DNA from: Planctomycetota bacterium
GTDB taxonomy: Bacteria > Planctomycetota > Phycisphaerae > WQYP01
NCBI GenBank assembly: GCA_021818445.1
Contig: JAKAEB010000030.1
Span: 1-48,123, forward strand
Direction of reading: 5' to 3'
DNA: 48,123 bases
Position 1 is the first letter of the stretch. Each line of letters opens with the position of its first letter. A program made the translations under genes and the position numbers. Shown piece after piece: positions 35,214-45,037 of the stretch. The notes beneath the pieces were generated by a model. The model was not told the DNA's origin, did not search any database, and saw only the letters and a list, made by a program, of their open reading frames with translations.

Positions 35214-37850
35214 TCAGCCGACCACCTCACCATGAATATTCACTTCACTTAAACCTCGGCCATCAACCGGTGCATGAATCAGCACGATGCGAACATACCG
35301 CGTCATTTGATGGGGCGTAAAAGTCAACGTGGCTTCGTGGGTTCCTGCCGCAATTTTTAAAATTCTACGTCCCGTCCAATGCCGCCCACCAACCGAAAAT
35401 TCCACTTTGCAGCGGTACGGCCCAGGCCGGGGCGTTGTAATACTTAAATCTTTAATATTATATTTACCTTCAAGGTCAACCTGCCACCAAGGCTGATCGA
35501 TATGAGCAGGTGCTAACCAGAAGGTATGCTTCTCTCCATCATTGGCAAAATCTCCGGGGTGCCCCGGTGCAAAGCCGCAGGAAATGGTTGGTCGATACAG
35601 GGCAATATCTATATGACGCGACATATGCTTTAAATACGATAATTGATTGGGATGCGGCACTCGATGGTATGGTCGCGGTCTGACTCTTGGAGTCTTACCG
35701 GGAATGAAGCGCGGCTCGCCAGTGGTTGTGATGCGCAAATACGCAGGCTCAAGTCCGGGTGATTCCGCCTTTAGCACGGTCTGCCCAGCGTGGTAGGAGC
35801 GGAATTCAATGGCTGCCAGGCCGGCAATAATGGCGATATCGGATTGGTTATTGAACGTTATGCTTGGACCGGTGGGTAGCTCGCCCGGGCCGGATACTAT
35901 GCGAAGAGTCACATTCGGCGCAGCATCACATAGCCTTCCCCCTTCATCGAGGACGCGCACCAGAACGTGCGCATCTTCAAAAGCGTCGGTACCGCGAATC
36001 ACCAGCCGGTCAGCCGAGAGATGCAGCCGGACTGGTTTGCTTGAAACCGCCGCCGATGACGGGGGGACGTGATCATTGTACATTCGGTACCAGAACCACG
36101 GATTTTTTGGAATTCTGTAATAATCAACCATCCCCATTTTGCCCGTGAAGCCCACCCACGTGCCGTAGTCAAAGCCGCACCATATGGCGGCCCCGCTGCG
36201 CCAGGCGAAGTGTGTGGGCTGCAAAAGTCCGTCATTCGGGCTGTATGGGCCGGGCCGTACGGATGCCACGGACCCATATTCCGTTACAAGATTCGGAATG
36301 CCAGGATTAATGAAAAGGGTGGCACCATCACCGTTATAACCTGCAATGTCGCCAAGTTTGTCTACATCGCCGCGCTGCGCACCGCCAATGCCGGCAGGCC
36401 GAGTCGGATCAAGTTCATGGCTACGGCGCACCATTTGAAGGAGCAGATTTTTCATGCGATTGAACACGGATGATGCGGTAAAAAATACCTCGTTGCACAT
36501 GCTCCAGGCGATGATACACGGATGATTGCGATGCATGGCGATCATCTCGCTGAGTTGATCCAGAGAGCTTTTTTCAAAGCCCTGCCAGTGCTGCCGTTTC
36601 ACCGGATAGGCCGATGCCCGCCAATCCCCGTCCGGTCCAAAGCCCCCTACACCCCAGAAGCACATCTCGCTCCAGATGAGTATGCCGTAGTAATCACAGG
36701 CATCCATAAATGCCCGACTGTGCGGATAATGCGAGGTACGGATAAAGTTGAACCCGGCTTCTTTAATAAGTCGCACATCGCGCCACGCCCCCGCGTCCGT
36801 CGCACCGGAAGCCCAACCGGCGTGATCCTGATGGACATTGGCACCATGAATCCAACAGTGGCGGCCATTGAGAAAGAAGCCTTTTTCCGCTGTCCACTCA
36901 AACCAGCGTAATCCGAATCGCGACGTTTGCTGATCTACCAATTGCTTACCATCAAAAACGCGGGTTTCAATGCGGTAAAGATGCGGGTGATCAGGATGCC
37001 AAAGCAAAGGATCAGTTATTTTTGCACTTCCTATCAGCCGAGTTGGTCGGCCACCGGGAGGGACGGTGGCGGCCGTATGAATGGTGGCAACATGCCGACC
37101 GATGGGACTGATTATTTTTGACTCCAAGTTACATTGCAGCGGTGTGTCGTGATGATTTTCAATATCCGCCTCAATCCGTACCTCGGCGGTTTGATGCGAT
37201 ACATGCGGCGTGGTAACACAAAAGCCCTGATAAGCGATATGAATCGGCTTTTTTACTACCAGCCAGACATTACGGTAGAGACCACCATCAAAAATGTGGT
37301 CGCCGGCTCGGGGAGCCAGTTCGGCATTCCATAAATTATTCACACGAACCGCCAGTATATTTTCGCCGGGATGGACGAAATCGGTGATATCAATTTGAAA
37401 ACTCGTATAGCCACCGCGATGGCTGCCAGCCAACTGGCCATTGACAAAAATCTGCGTATCCTGGAAGGCAGCCTCAAATTCCACGGCAACGCGATGCCGA
37501 TCCTTGGTGGGATCAATTGTTATATTTCTGCGGTACCAACCGTAACCCACATAAAAATCAACGCCGCGGAAATAGGGCAAACTGAACGAGTGCGGTAACC
37601 CGACAATGGACCATGTTTGGTCATTAAAGCTGGGTGCCTGGGCACCGGGGGCGTCGGAGCGTAAAAACCGCCATTCGCGGTTCAGGCTGATTCGGCCTTG
37701 GTGGGTGCCGGCAATCCATGCCGAAAGATCGGGGACTGGCTTAACTTCAACCGCCGCCTTGCTTGCACCGGTAAGCATGGTCGCACCGGCTGCACCGGTC
37801 AATAATAAAAGCATTTCGCGGCGATCGAGCCCGCTGGCTGAATGTTTCAT
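35214..37850 (-). CDS. Secreted GH2 glycosidase with C-terminal discoidin domain
   Basis: A glycoside hydrolase family 2 enzyme (beta-galactosidase/beta-glucuronidase/mannosidase type). An RR-containing signal peptide (LDRREMLLLLTGAAG) suggests Tat export. The sugar-binding, Ig-like and TIM-barrel domains follow. The acid/base Glu is in WSMCNEVFF (E454 from this start) and the nucleophile Glu in NLVTEYGS (E524). After a DUF4982-like region, the last 130 residues form an F5/8-type discoidin carbohydrate-binding domain (FANDGEKHTFW, WWQVDLEG, RYVRIVL). The ATG at 37850 is chosen since the signal peptide starts there. Substrate is unknown. It stands alone. Confidence 0.9.
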   Translation of the reverse strand: MKHSASGLDRREMLLLLTGAAGATMLTGASKAAVEVKPVPDLSAWIAGTHQGRISLNREWRFLRSDAPGAQAPSFNDQTWSIVGLPHSFSLPYFRGVDFYVGYGWYRRNITIDPTKDRHRVAVEFEAAFQDTQIFVNGQLAGSHRGGYTSFQIDITDFVHPGENILAVRVNNLWNAELAPRAGDHIFDGGLYRNVWLVVKKPIHIAYQGFCVTTPHVSHQTAEVRIEADIENHHDTPLQCNLESKIISPIGRHVATIHTAATVPPGGRPTRLIGSAKITDPLLWHPDHPHLYRIETRVFDGKQLVDQQTSRFGLRWFEWTAEKGFFLNGRHCWIHGANVHQDHAGWASGATDAGAWRDVRLIKEAGFNFIRTSHYPHSRAFMDACDYYGILIWSEMCFWGVGGFGPDGDWRASAYPVKRQHWQGFEKSSLDQLSEMIAMHRNHPCIIAWSMCNEVFFTASSVFNRMKNLLLQMVRRSHELDPTRPAGIGGAQRGDVDKLGDIAGYNGDGATLFINPGIPNLVTEYGSVASVRPGPYSPNDGLLQPTHFAWRSGAAIWCGFDYGTWVGFTGKMGMVDYYRIPKNPWFWYRMYNDHVPPSSAAVSSKPVRLHLSADRLVIRGTDAFEDAHVLVRVLDEGGRLCDAAPNVTLRIVSGPGELPTGPSITFNNQSDIAIIAGLAAIEFRSYHAGQTVLKAESPGLEPAYLRITTTGEPRFIPGKTPRVRPRPYHRVPHPNQLSYLKHMSRHIDIALYRPTISCGFAPGHPGDFANDGEKHTFWLAPAHIDQPWWQVDLEGKYNIKDLSITTPRPGPYRCKVEFSVGGRHWTGRRILKIAAGTHEATLTFTPHQMTRYVRIVLIHAPVDGRGLSEVNIHGEVVG

Positions 37851-37988
37851 GATATGTATCTCACTTTTTTTAAGGCTGATTTTTGTCACCACTGGTCACC
37901 GTCAAACCTCGACGGCAACATGGGGTGGCCGCCAAACCACTGCCAGTTGTAACATGGCAAAGATACAAGTGCTGAGTGATATTACCCA

Positions 37989-38062
37989 TGCGCTGGGCGG
38001 GGGTCGAACCCACAACCTTCGGCTTCGGAGGCCGACGCTCTATCCAATTGAGCTACCAGCGC
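37989..38062 (-). tRNA. tRNA-Arg (anticodon CCG)
   Basis: On the minus strand a full cloverleaf: acceptor GCGCTGG/CCAGCGC, D arm GCTC-AATTGGAT-AGAGC, anticodon stem-loop with loop CTCCGAA (anticodon CCG), and T arm GTGGG-TTCGACC-CCCGC. The discriminator is A and no CCA is encoded. It lies just downstream of lipB. Confidence 0.96.
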
Positions 38063-38094
38063 GACAACTTTATAGATGGTACTCGACCGGGGGC

Positions 38095-38871
38095 CTAATC
38101 GCCATGGAACTGCCGCCAAAACTCTTCCATCATGCGCGACTTCACTGCATCTATAGACGGGCATTGCGCCCCCAGCAGGGAACGCATCGATGTGACCGGT
38201 CGGGAAAGCCCGCATGGATTGATCAAATCAAAATAGGCCAGATCCGTAGTCACATTAAGCGCCAGTCCGTGCAGCGATATCCAGCGCCGCAATTTCACTC
38301 CCATCGCGCAGACTTTTTGCAAATTCGCCCGCTGGCTTACGCATTGGCCGGCTGGTACCAAATCCGGCTGCGCGATTTTACTTGGCCCGGCAACATCCAC
38401 CCATACCCCGGTAGCGCAGGAGTCGCGACAACCACGGATACCGAAAGGCTCCAAGGTATTAATGACGATTTGCTCCAGCAAACGCATATATTCCAGCAAA
38501 CCCAATCCGTAACGGCGCAGCGGGATGATGGGGTACGCCACCAGTTGACCGGGACCGTGAAAAGTTATGTCACCGCCACGGTCGCTTTGTACCACTTCCA
38601 CGCCGCGGGAATCAAGTGTGGCGGGATCGGCCAGCAGATGATCCGCCGAACCGGGCCGCCGGCCAAAAGTCACTACGGGTGGATGCTCGACGAATATAAG
38701 GGCACCATCTGGCCATTCTCCTTGTAGTACTTTTTCATGAACTTGCACTTGCCTATCCCACGCCGGTTGGTACCGGCAGAGATGCAGATCAATGATCGGG
38801 ATATTCTCCCGGCTGGCGGGCGGACGATTCATACCGGTGGTGTCCTGCGAGGGGTTTCCACTGGCGGCCAT
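38095..38871 (-). CDS. lipB: Octanoyl-[acyl-carrier-protein]:protein octanoyltransferase (LipB)
   Basis: Transfers octanoate from ACP to lipoyl domains, first step of lipoate attachment. The signature GGDITFHGPGQLVAYP is intact, as are LHGLALNV and the catalytic Cys in LINPCG. The catalytic Lys is expected in LQKVCAMGV. Between TGVWVD and this Lys there is an insertion of about 28 residues absent from typical LipB. The start ATG at 38871 lies one base after the lon stop with AGG upstream; the frame is open into lon (to 39018) but that is shadow. No lipA is in the window. Confidence 0.93.
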   Translation of the reverse strand: MAASGNPSQDTTGMNRPPASRENIPIIDLHLCRYQPAWDRQVQVHEKVLQGEWPDGALIFVEHPPVVTFGRRPGSADHLLADPATLDSRGVEVVQSDRGGDITFHGPGQLVAYPIIPLRRYGLGLLEYMRLLEQIVINTLEPFGIRGCRDSCATGVWVDVAGPSKIAQPDLVPAGQCVSQRANLQKVCAMGVKLRRWISLHGLALNVTTDLAYFDLINPCGLSRPVTSMRSLLGAQCPSIDAVKSRMMEEFWRQFHGD

Positions 38872-38872
38872 A

Positions 38873-41566
38873 TCAGACCTGCCTTGGCGGATTGACCGAT
38901 GACGCGGACCTATTTTTGCCCACCTGCGAAACGGGCTTCCGCGCCGCCGATCGAGATAGCGCCTGGTTATGCCCCGCCGCAGCGGCCAATGATGGAATGG
39001 CGATGTTGATGAGCTCATCGACGTTGTTGACGTATTCGACTGTCATGCCTTTGAGCGGGGGCTTGATCTCAGAAACATCCTTTTCGTTGCGCTTGGGAAG
39101 TATTGCCACCTTGATGCCTGCGCGGTGGGCGGCAATGAGTTTTTCCTTTACGCCGCCTATGGGCAGTACCAATCCGCGCAGGGTAATCTCACCGGTCATT
39201 GCCACCTCCGGACGCACCGAATGTCCCGTAAACAGGCTAACCAGTGCCGTGTACATGGACACGCCAGCCGAGGGGCCATCTTTGGGTACCGCACCGGCAG
39301 GTACATGGATATGAATATCCGACTTACTGAATTCCGCCGCCTCCAAATTAAACCGATCACTGCGGCTTTTGAGCAGCGAGAGCGCCGCCTGCGCCGATTC
39401 ACCCATCACTCGTCCAATCTGCCCGGTGATGGTCATGCGGCCCTTGCCCTGCATGCGGCTGGCTTCCACAAATAGAATATCGCCCCCCACCGGTGTGTAT
39501 GCCAGGCCGGTGGCAACGCCCGGCGATGCTACCCGCAACGCCAATTCACTTTCAAACTGCACCGGCCCAAGATAGCCGTGCAAATCCTCCGGTTGTACCA
39601 CGCACAAGGGCGCTTCAGGTGGAAGTTTCATGCTCGACGTTGGTTTGGCGCCGGATTTAGCCGCCGATTTTGAATTGGTCCCGGCAGAAGGCTGGCTTTG
39701 CGCCTGATCGGCAGCCCCGGCATCGGGCTTGTTTTCAGCCGGTGCTGCGCTGCTGTCGACGATAACCGGCGGCAGTGTTTCAGCGATTTTCGCAGCCACA
39801 CCCCGCATCACAGCCGCTATATTGCGGTTCAAATTGCGTACACCCGATTCGCGCGTATAGCCTTCCGCTATCGCCTTAACGGTCGATGAAGGGATACGAC
39901 AATGCTCGGCAGAAAGGCCGTGCTCGGCAAGTTGCTGCGGAATTAAATATCGCTCGGCAATCTGCAACTTGTCGGTAAGTGTGTAACCGGGAATTTCAAT
40001 AATTTCCAGCCGATCGCGGAGTGCGTGGGGTATCGGATCAATGGAATTGGCCGTGCAGATAAAAATGACGTGGCTCAAATCGAAGGGTAAACTAAGATAA
40101 TGATCCTGGAATGTGTGGTTCTGCTCCGGGTCAAGTACCTCGAGCAGGGCCGATGCGGGATCACCACGAAAATCACTGCTCAACTTGTCAATTTCATCCA
40201 GCATCATGACGGGATTGCGGCTGGCGCATTTTCGCAAGCCCTCAATAATTCGTCCGGGAAATGCCCCCACATAGGTGCGGCGATGCCCGCGGATGTCAGC
40301 CTCATCACGGACGCCGCCGAGACTTAAGCGGAAAAATTTGCGCCCCAGCGCCCGGGCGATCGATTTGCCCAAACTGGTTTTCCCCACCCCCGGCGGCCCG
40401 ACAAAGCACAAAATGGAACCGCGACCGCTGGGATTCAGTCGGCGTACAGCGAGAAATTCCAATATGCGCCGCTTGATTTTTTCCAGGTCGTAATGGTCTT
40501 CCTCTAAAATCCCCCGCGCACGCTTAAGATCAAAATGATCCGGCGTCTCGACAGACCACGGCAGTGCAGCAACGGTTTCCAGATACCCGCGAATCAGCGA
40601 ATATTCCGGCGAGGCCTGCGGTATGCTCGAGAGTCGATCCAGTTCACGCTCAACTTCCTCTTTCACGGCCGATGGTAATTTGGCGTCATTGATGCGCTGG
40701 CGCAAGCGGGCAACGTCCCGAAGTTCAGGGTCGTCATCACCGATTTCTTTCTGGATGGATTGAATCTGCTCCCGCAGGAAATATTTTTTCTGCTGGTCGT
40801 CAATGCGAGATCGGGCATCACCGCGAATTTTATTGATGAGTTCCATCATTTCAATTCGTCGTGCTATCTGCCGACCCACCTCATCCAGACGCTGGTAAAC
40901 ATCATTCTGCGCCATGAGTTGCTGCTTGGCTTCAGGCGGCTGGTCCAGTCTTTCAGCCAGAAAATCAGCAAGTGCTGCGGCCCCCTTAATCTCGTTGAGC
41001 ATGGCCGCCGCTTCCGGCGGAATATCGGGGGATATCTCGATGAGACGTATGGCAGCGGTGCGTACCGCCTCAAAAAGCAGTTCCAGTTTTTCTTCCGAGG
41101 CACCGGGCACGTCCGGCATAAGGCGAACCGGGGCACTGAGGATCGGGTCGGTGGTAATTTCTCCGTTGATGACCACGCGCTCAAAACCGTTGAACATGGC
41201 ACTGGAGTTCTGTTCGCCGTCGGGAAATATTTTCAATACAAGGCCCAGCATTCCCACCGTATGCAAATCTCCTTTGCCGGGGGATGTGATCGCCGGATTT
41301 TTCTGTAACACCACCGCCACGAGTTGCTCGGTCTCATTGGCAAATTCCAGTACCCGCCGAGCCTCATCGGTGCGAATGTTAATTCGCACCGGCGATTCCT
41401 TAAATGCCACCACATCAGCGGTCGCCAATATCGGCACACGCGCCGGCAAGGTGATAAGTTCGCCCTTAACGGGGTGGAACAATACCTGATCCGAATTCAC
41501 CGCCGAGTTCGGCGAAGCCGGCGTTTCCGGTTGTGACGATTGGGGGGTTGAAGTTTCTTGCGTCAT
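38873..41566 (-). CDS. lon: ATP-dependent Lon protease
   Basis: The full Lon layout: N-terminal substrate domain (about 30-230), coiled coil, AAA+ module (Walker A GPPGVGKTSLG about 390-397, Walker B MMLDEID) and the protease domain with the Ser-Lys dyad, S766 in PKDGPSAGVSM and K809 in GGVKEKLIAAH. Between the AAA lid and the protease domain is a low-complexity insertion of about 50 residues (roughly 600-652) rich in Ala, Ser, Pro and Lys, not found in ordinary LonA. The ATG at 41566 is chosen over 41638; its ribosome-binding site (GGTGAT) is somewhat distant. Follows the DUF971 gene and abuts lipB. Confidence 0.95.
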   Translation of the reverse strand: MTQETSTPQSSQPETPASPNSAVNSDQVLFHPVKGELITLPARVPILATADVVAFKESPVRINIRTDEARRVLEFANETEQLVAVVLQKNPAITSPGKGDLHTVGMLGLVLKIFPDGEQNSSAMFNGFERVVINGEITTDPILSAPVRLMPDVPGASEEKLELLFEAVRTAAIRLIEISPDIPPEAAAMLNEIKGAAALADFLAERLDQPPEAKQQLMAQNDVYQRLDEVGRQIARRIEMMELINKIRGDARSRIDDQQKKYFLREQIQSIQKEIGDDDPELRDVARLRQRINDAKLPSAVKEEVERELDRLSSIPQASPEYSLIRGYLETVAALPWSVETPDHFDLKRARGILEEDHYDLEKIKRRILEFLAVRRLNPSGRGSILCFVGPPGVGKTSLGKSIARALGRKFFRLSLGGVRDEADIRGHRRTYVGAFPGRIIEGLRKCASRNPVMMLDEIDKLSSDFRGDPASALLEVLDPEQNHTFQDHYLSLPFDLSHVIFICTANSIDPIPHALRDRLEIIEIPGYTLTDKLQIAERYLIPQQLAEHGLSAEHCRIPSSTVKAIAEGYTRESGVRNLNRNIAAVMRGVAAKIAETLPPVIVDSSAAPAENKPDAGAADQAQSQPSAGTNSKSAAKSGAKPTSSMKLPPEAPLCVVQPEDLHGYLGPVQFESELALRVASPGVATGLAYTPVGGDILFVEASRMQGKGRMTITGQIGRVMGESAQAALSLLKSRSDRFNLEAAEFSKSDIHIHVPAGAVPKDGPSAGVSMYTALVSLFTGHSVRPEVAMTGEITLRGLVLPIGGVKEKLIAAHRAGIKVAILPKRNEKDVSEIKPPLKGMTVEYVNNVDELINIAIPSLAAAAGHNQALSRSAARKPVSQVGKNRSASSVNPPRQV

Positions 41567-41712
41567 TTCGAAAAACGAATCACCTTTCTTTTGATCTCTC
41601 CGGCCGCCCGACCGCCATCGGCGGCACCTCCGCACCACATATTCTATCGCCGCCGATGGCCGCCGCCGACTCTGGCCCGGACCGCAAGGCGATCGGCATA
41701 AATAAATGCCCC

Positions 41713-42075
41713 TTAATCGCTGCCCGATTTGCGTCCGTCGGTAGGGGCTGGGCCCCCGGCGGGAATTTTAGCGGCCAGCTCATGCAGATATTCGTACGTA
41801 TAAAGCCCCGTGGCATGATGATCAGACCAGATCATCCGCAGGGCATAATGCCCGACCAACTCGGCACCACCTGCAGTAATCGGACCATCGTAGCTGGTCT
41901 TAACCACCGGCAAAAGTTGCCGTCCCAGCAGATCCCGTTCGCCACAGCAACTTGCACAGGGGCACATACGACGGAGAAAGCGCAATGGGTAAACCGCCGT
42001 TTGGCCATCTGACCAGTCGATTTCGAGGGACTCACTTTTCTTCAGCCGAATGGCCAGCGGCTCTGTACCGGGCAT
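41713..42075 (-). CDS. DUF971 domain protein
   Basis: A DUF971 (GBBH-like N-terminal) protein: IDWSDGQTAVYPLRFLR, CPCASC, and YALRMIWSDHHATGLYTYEYL. The domain is common next to ApbC/Mrp-type iron-sulfur carrier genes and has a zinc/iron-like Cys set. The ATG at 42075 has GGAGG 5 bases upstream; ATG 42078 and GTG 42108 are alternatives. It lies between dnaK and lon. The tail is Gly/Pro-rich. Confidence 0.85.
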   Translation of the reverse strand: MPGTEPLAIRLKKSESLEIDWSDGQTAVYPLRFLRRMCPCASCCGERDLLGRQLLPVVKTSYDGPITAGGAELVGHYALRMIWSDHHATGLYTYEYLHELAAKIPAGGPAPTDGRKSGSD

Positions 42076-42160
42076 CATGCCCTCCGCATTAAAAGAGGAG
42101 ACCGCCACGGAACCGTTGAGTTCAGTGGCGGCCCCTGAAAACCGATAAAATTTTTACCGA

Positions 42161-44095
42161 TCACTTCACTTCATATTCAGCGTCGATGACATCGTCCGGC
42201 TTTTTACCGGCATCGCCACCGCCTTGAGGCGGCTGCTCGCCACCGGCCGCACCGGCACCCGCACCTGCCCCACCGGATGCACCGCCGGCGTCGCCGCCCG
42301 TGGCCTTGTAGATTGACTCACCGAGCTTGAGCCGGGCCTTGTTCAGGCTCTCCAACGCCTTTTCAATGGCCTTTTTATCCTCGCCTTTAAGCACCTCGCG
42401 CGTCTGATTCAGCGAGTTTTCCAAATCGGCGCGTTCCTGCGGCCCAACCTTGTCGCCATGCTCCTGCAGTTCCTTTTCAACCTGCAAGGTAACAGCTTCA
42501 GCCTGATTTTTAAGGTCGACGAGTTCGCGGCGAGCCTTGTCTTCGGCCGCGTGCGCCTCGGCTTCCTTCTTCATCCGCTCGATTTCTTCCTTCGACAGGC
42601 CGCTATGGCCGGTAATTTTAACCGTACTTTCTTTACTGGTGGCCTTATCCTTGGCCTTGACATTGAGGATGCCGTTGACATCAATATCGAAGGTAACTTC
42701 AATTTGCGGCATGCCACGCGGAGCCGGCGCAATGCCGGTGAGTTGAAATTTGCCCAACGTGCGATTGTCCTTGGCCATTGGACGCTCACCCTGCAAGACA
42801 TGCACCTCTACACTGGTCTGATTGTCCGCCGCGGTGCTGAAGGTTTCCGTCTTGCTGGTGGGTATGGTGGTATTGCGCGGGATCAGCGGGGTCATTACCC
42901 CACCGAGCGTTTCAAGCCCAAGTGTCAACGGCGTAACGTCAAGCACCAGGATATCCTTCACCTCGCCGGTTGTGATGCCACCCTGTACCGCGGCACCCAA
43001 GGCGACCGCTTCATCAGGATTGACCGATTTATTACCCTCTTTACCAAAAATTTCCTTCACCAGTTGCTGCACACGTGGGATACGCGTGGAACCGCCAACC
43101 AGCAGCACCTCATCAATTTGCGATGCAGTAAGCTTGGCATCCTCCAAAGCCTTAAGCACCGGCTGACGGCACTTTTCAATCAATTTGCTGGTGAGGGATT
43201 CAAATTTGCTCCGTGTCAGACTGGTTTGCAAATGCTTGGGCCCACTGGCATCGGCAGTGATAAACGGCAAGTTGATGCTGGTTTCCATATTGGTGGAAAG
43301 CTCAATCTTGGCTTTTTCAGCCGCCTCTTTAAGCCGCTGCAGGGCCATGGGGTCTTTTCGCAGATCCACACCCGTCTGCTTGCGGAACTCTTCCGCCAGA
43401 TGATCGACCAGTATTTGATCAAAATCGTCGCCACCGAGATGCGTATCGCCGTTGATCGACAGCACCTCAAAAACACCCTCGGCAACATCCAGCACGGATA
43501 CGTCAAAGGTGCCTCCGCCAAGGTCAAACACCGCTATCTTGCCGCCCTTTTTCTTGTCCATACCGTACGCAAGTGCTGCGGCAGTCGGTTCCGGCAGCAC
43601 ACGTTTGACGGTAAGCCCGGCAATTTCGCCCGCCTCTTTCGTGGCCAGGCGCTGTGAATCGTTAAAATAGGCGGGGACGGTGATGATGGCGTCCGTGACC
43701 TTCTCACCCAGGTAATCTTCAGCGGTCTTTTTCAAATCCTGCAGGATCATGGCAGAAATTTCCGGTGGGGTGTAGGTTTTGCCCCGAACTTCCACCTTCA
43801 CCAACTCTTCCGGACCGCCAATAATTTTATAGGGGACAAGTTTTTCCTCGCCGCCCACTTCACTATGACGACGCCCCATGAAACGCTTGATCGAGAAAAC
43901 CGTGTTGGTTGGATTGGTCACCTGCTGATGCTTTGCAGGCAAACCAACGAGCCGTTCCCCTTTATCGGTAAAACCTACAACTGATGGTGTCAGGCGCGAC
44001 CCCTGCGAGTTAATCAGCACCTTAGGTTGAGTGCCCTCCATAATCGCGACGACCGAATTTGTGGTTCCAAGGTCAATTCCAATTACTTTTGGCAT
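42161..44095 (-). CDS. dnaK: Chaperone protein DnaK (Hsp70)
   Basis: Hsp70 with the ATPase signature [33 protein letters not shown] and [12 protein letters not shown], and the substrate domain with its C-terminal Gly/Ala-rich tail ending DVIDAEYEV. 644 residues is normal. The ATG at 44095 has AAGGA 9 bases upstream; the frame runs on to 44185 without family likeness. No CIRCE element is seen upstream; there is a different inverted repeat at 44217-44235. No grpE or dnaJ adjoins it. Confidence 0.97.
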   Translation of the reverse strand: MPKVIGIDLGTTNSVVAIMEGTQPKVLINSQGSRLTPSVVGFTDKGERLVGLPAKHQQVTNPTNTVFSIKRFMGRRHSEVGGEEKLVPYKIIGGPEELVKVEVRGKTYTPPEISAMILQDLKKTAEDYLGEKVTDAIITVPAYFNDSQRLATKEAGEIAGLTVKRVLPEPTAAALAYGMDKKKGGKIAVFDLGGGTFDVSVLDVAEGVFEVLSINGDTHLGGDDFDQILVDHLAEEFRKQTGVDLRKDPMALQRLKEAAEKAKIELSTNMETSINLPFITADASGPKHLQTSLTRSKFESLTSKLIEKCRQPVLKALEDAKLTASQIDEVLLVGGSTRIPRVQQLVKEIFGKEGNKSVNPDEAVALGAAVQGGITTGEVKDILVLDVTPLTLGLETLGGVMTPLIPRNTTIPTSKTETFSTAADNQTSVEVHVLQGERPMAKDNRTLGKFQLTGIAPAPRGMPQIEVTFDIDVNGILNVKAKDKATSKESTVKITGHSGLSKEEIERMKKEAEAHAAEDKARRELVDLKNQAEAVTLQVEKELQEHGDKVGPQERADLENSLNQTREVLKGEDKKAIEKALESLNKARLKLGESIYKATGGDAGGASGGAGAGAGAAGGEQPPQGGGDAGKKPDDVIDAEYEVK

Positions 44096-44216
44096 AGTTA
44101 AAACATCCTTTCGTGGCGGTAAACCCGATCCAAGACGCCAACGGCACAGCCACCGACGCCCGCGAAGACTCTCGGTAGGACACACGCCCCCGATGCCACA
44201 CGGCTAACCGCACCAA

Positions 44217-44235
44217 GGTCATTAAAGCAATGACC
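44217..44235. promoter_or_regulatory. Inverted repeat upstream of dnaK
   Basis: GGTCATT and AATGACC, a perfect 7-bp inverted repeat with a 5-base spacer, about 120 bases before the dnaK start. It is a possible operator of a non-HrcA heat-shock regulator, or a chance palindrome; position is its only support. Confidence 0.3.
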
Positions 44236-44526
44236 GTGCCGCAGGATAAACATAGGCTGACAATTTAACCATTAAACCTTATTATACATGCACTTACAAT
44301 TTTTAAATTAACTTGCCGGCACCTGTGATTCCGCCGCCTTCATTGTGCCGAAAGTGCTGTTCCCTGCCATGCTGGCAGGAAACCATGGCTTAATTTATGC
44401 ACACGGAACCATCGACGCAGCCTTCACGATTGGATGCTGAAAATGGCGTCTGCGTTAAACCTGGGAGTTTGTACAAGTGATAGCTGAGGATGGCCAAGGG
44501 CGCGGGGATTTTCATTGAAAAGACAC

Positions 44527-44547
44527 CCGCCGGGACAAGCCCGGCGG
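44527..44547. repeat. CCGCCGGG hairpin element
   Basis: CCGCCGGG and CCCGGCGG form a perfect 8-bp stem with a 5-base loop, resembling the hairpin at 2871-2888 (same gggcaagccc/gggacaagccc centre). Likely a dispersed intergenic palindrome. Confidence 0.5.
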
Positions 44548-44630
44548 CTAAACGGGCCGTTCTCATACCGATTATTTTCACGGTTAATTTTGTGAACCTT
44601 GCGGCTCGGCGTTATTTCGTAGCTTTCAAT

Positions 44631-44959
44631 TCTCTCCGTGGCTCAGCGGCTCTGCGCAAGATCGTAACTCTTCCCTGTGCGAGTTAGTGTATCATGCCGT
44701 TGGCATGATGAAAGTTGTTTTTTAGCGCGCAGAGAAAAGAGCCACAGAGGTTTTATCATTGGACAAATCTCGCGATACTGGCCGCGTCACGACAATTGGG
44801 CAGGCCCATATCCAATAGGCTTGGCGTTTCCTGGCGTCCTCCGCGGCCTTTGCGGTGAATCAAGGTAACTATTGGCACCGCCGGGAGCGCCAAGGACGCG
44901 GGGCACTATGTCGTATTTTTTTAATGATCTCGGTGGCTCCGTGGCTCTGCGCGAGATAA
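44631..44959. repeat. ctccgtggctc/ctctgcgc dispersed repeats
   Basis: Three copies of one word family in 330 bases: 44631-44662 and 44931-44959 on plus, and 44724-44750 on minus. A related copy lies at 2777-2808. Such words recur in intergenic DNA of several phyla; here they are clustered and in both orientations. A perfect 8-bp hairpin (ATCATGCC/GGCATGAT) sits between them at 44691-44709. Confidence 0.55.
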
Positions 44960-45037
44960 TGGCGCCTGTCCGTGCGGCGCACCATTTCGTGCCGATGGAT
45001 GGCAGTTTGGCGGCGGCAGATACCCCCCGAACGGTCG

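Larger units (their letters stand above)
44096..45037 (-). other. Gene-free stretch with clustered dispersed repeats
   Basis: About 940 bases upstream of dnaK with no gene. It carries an inverted repeat near the dnaK promoter region (44217-44235), a GCC-type hairpin (44527-44547), a small hairpin (44691-44709) and copies of a ctccgtggctc...ctctgcgc element at 44631-44662 and 44931-44959, with an opposite-strand version at 44724-44750. A ggcgtcc/cctttgcggtgaa word at 44832-44859 has a partial complement at 44889-44906. Confidence 0.6.

Noticed and set aside
36069..36473. 134-codon plus-strand frame within the GH2 gene
   Set aside because: Antisense to a gene with clear GH2 catalytic motifs; no signals of its own.
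42458..43657. 399-codon plus-strand frame within dnaK
   Set aside because: It lies wholly antisense to a certain dnaK gene; long antisense frames are common opposite GC-rich conserved genes.
44217..44235. CIRCE element upstream of dnaK
   Set aside because: The palindrome is GGTCATT-N5-AATGACC, not the TTAGCACTC-N9-GAGTGCTAA of CIRCE.
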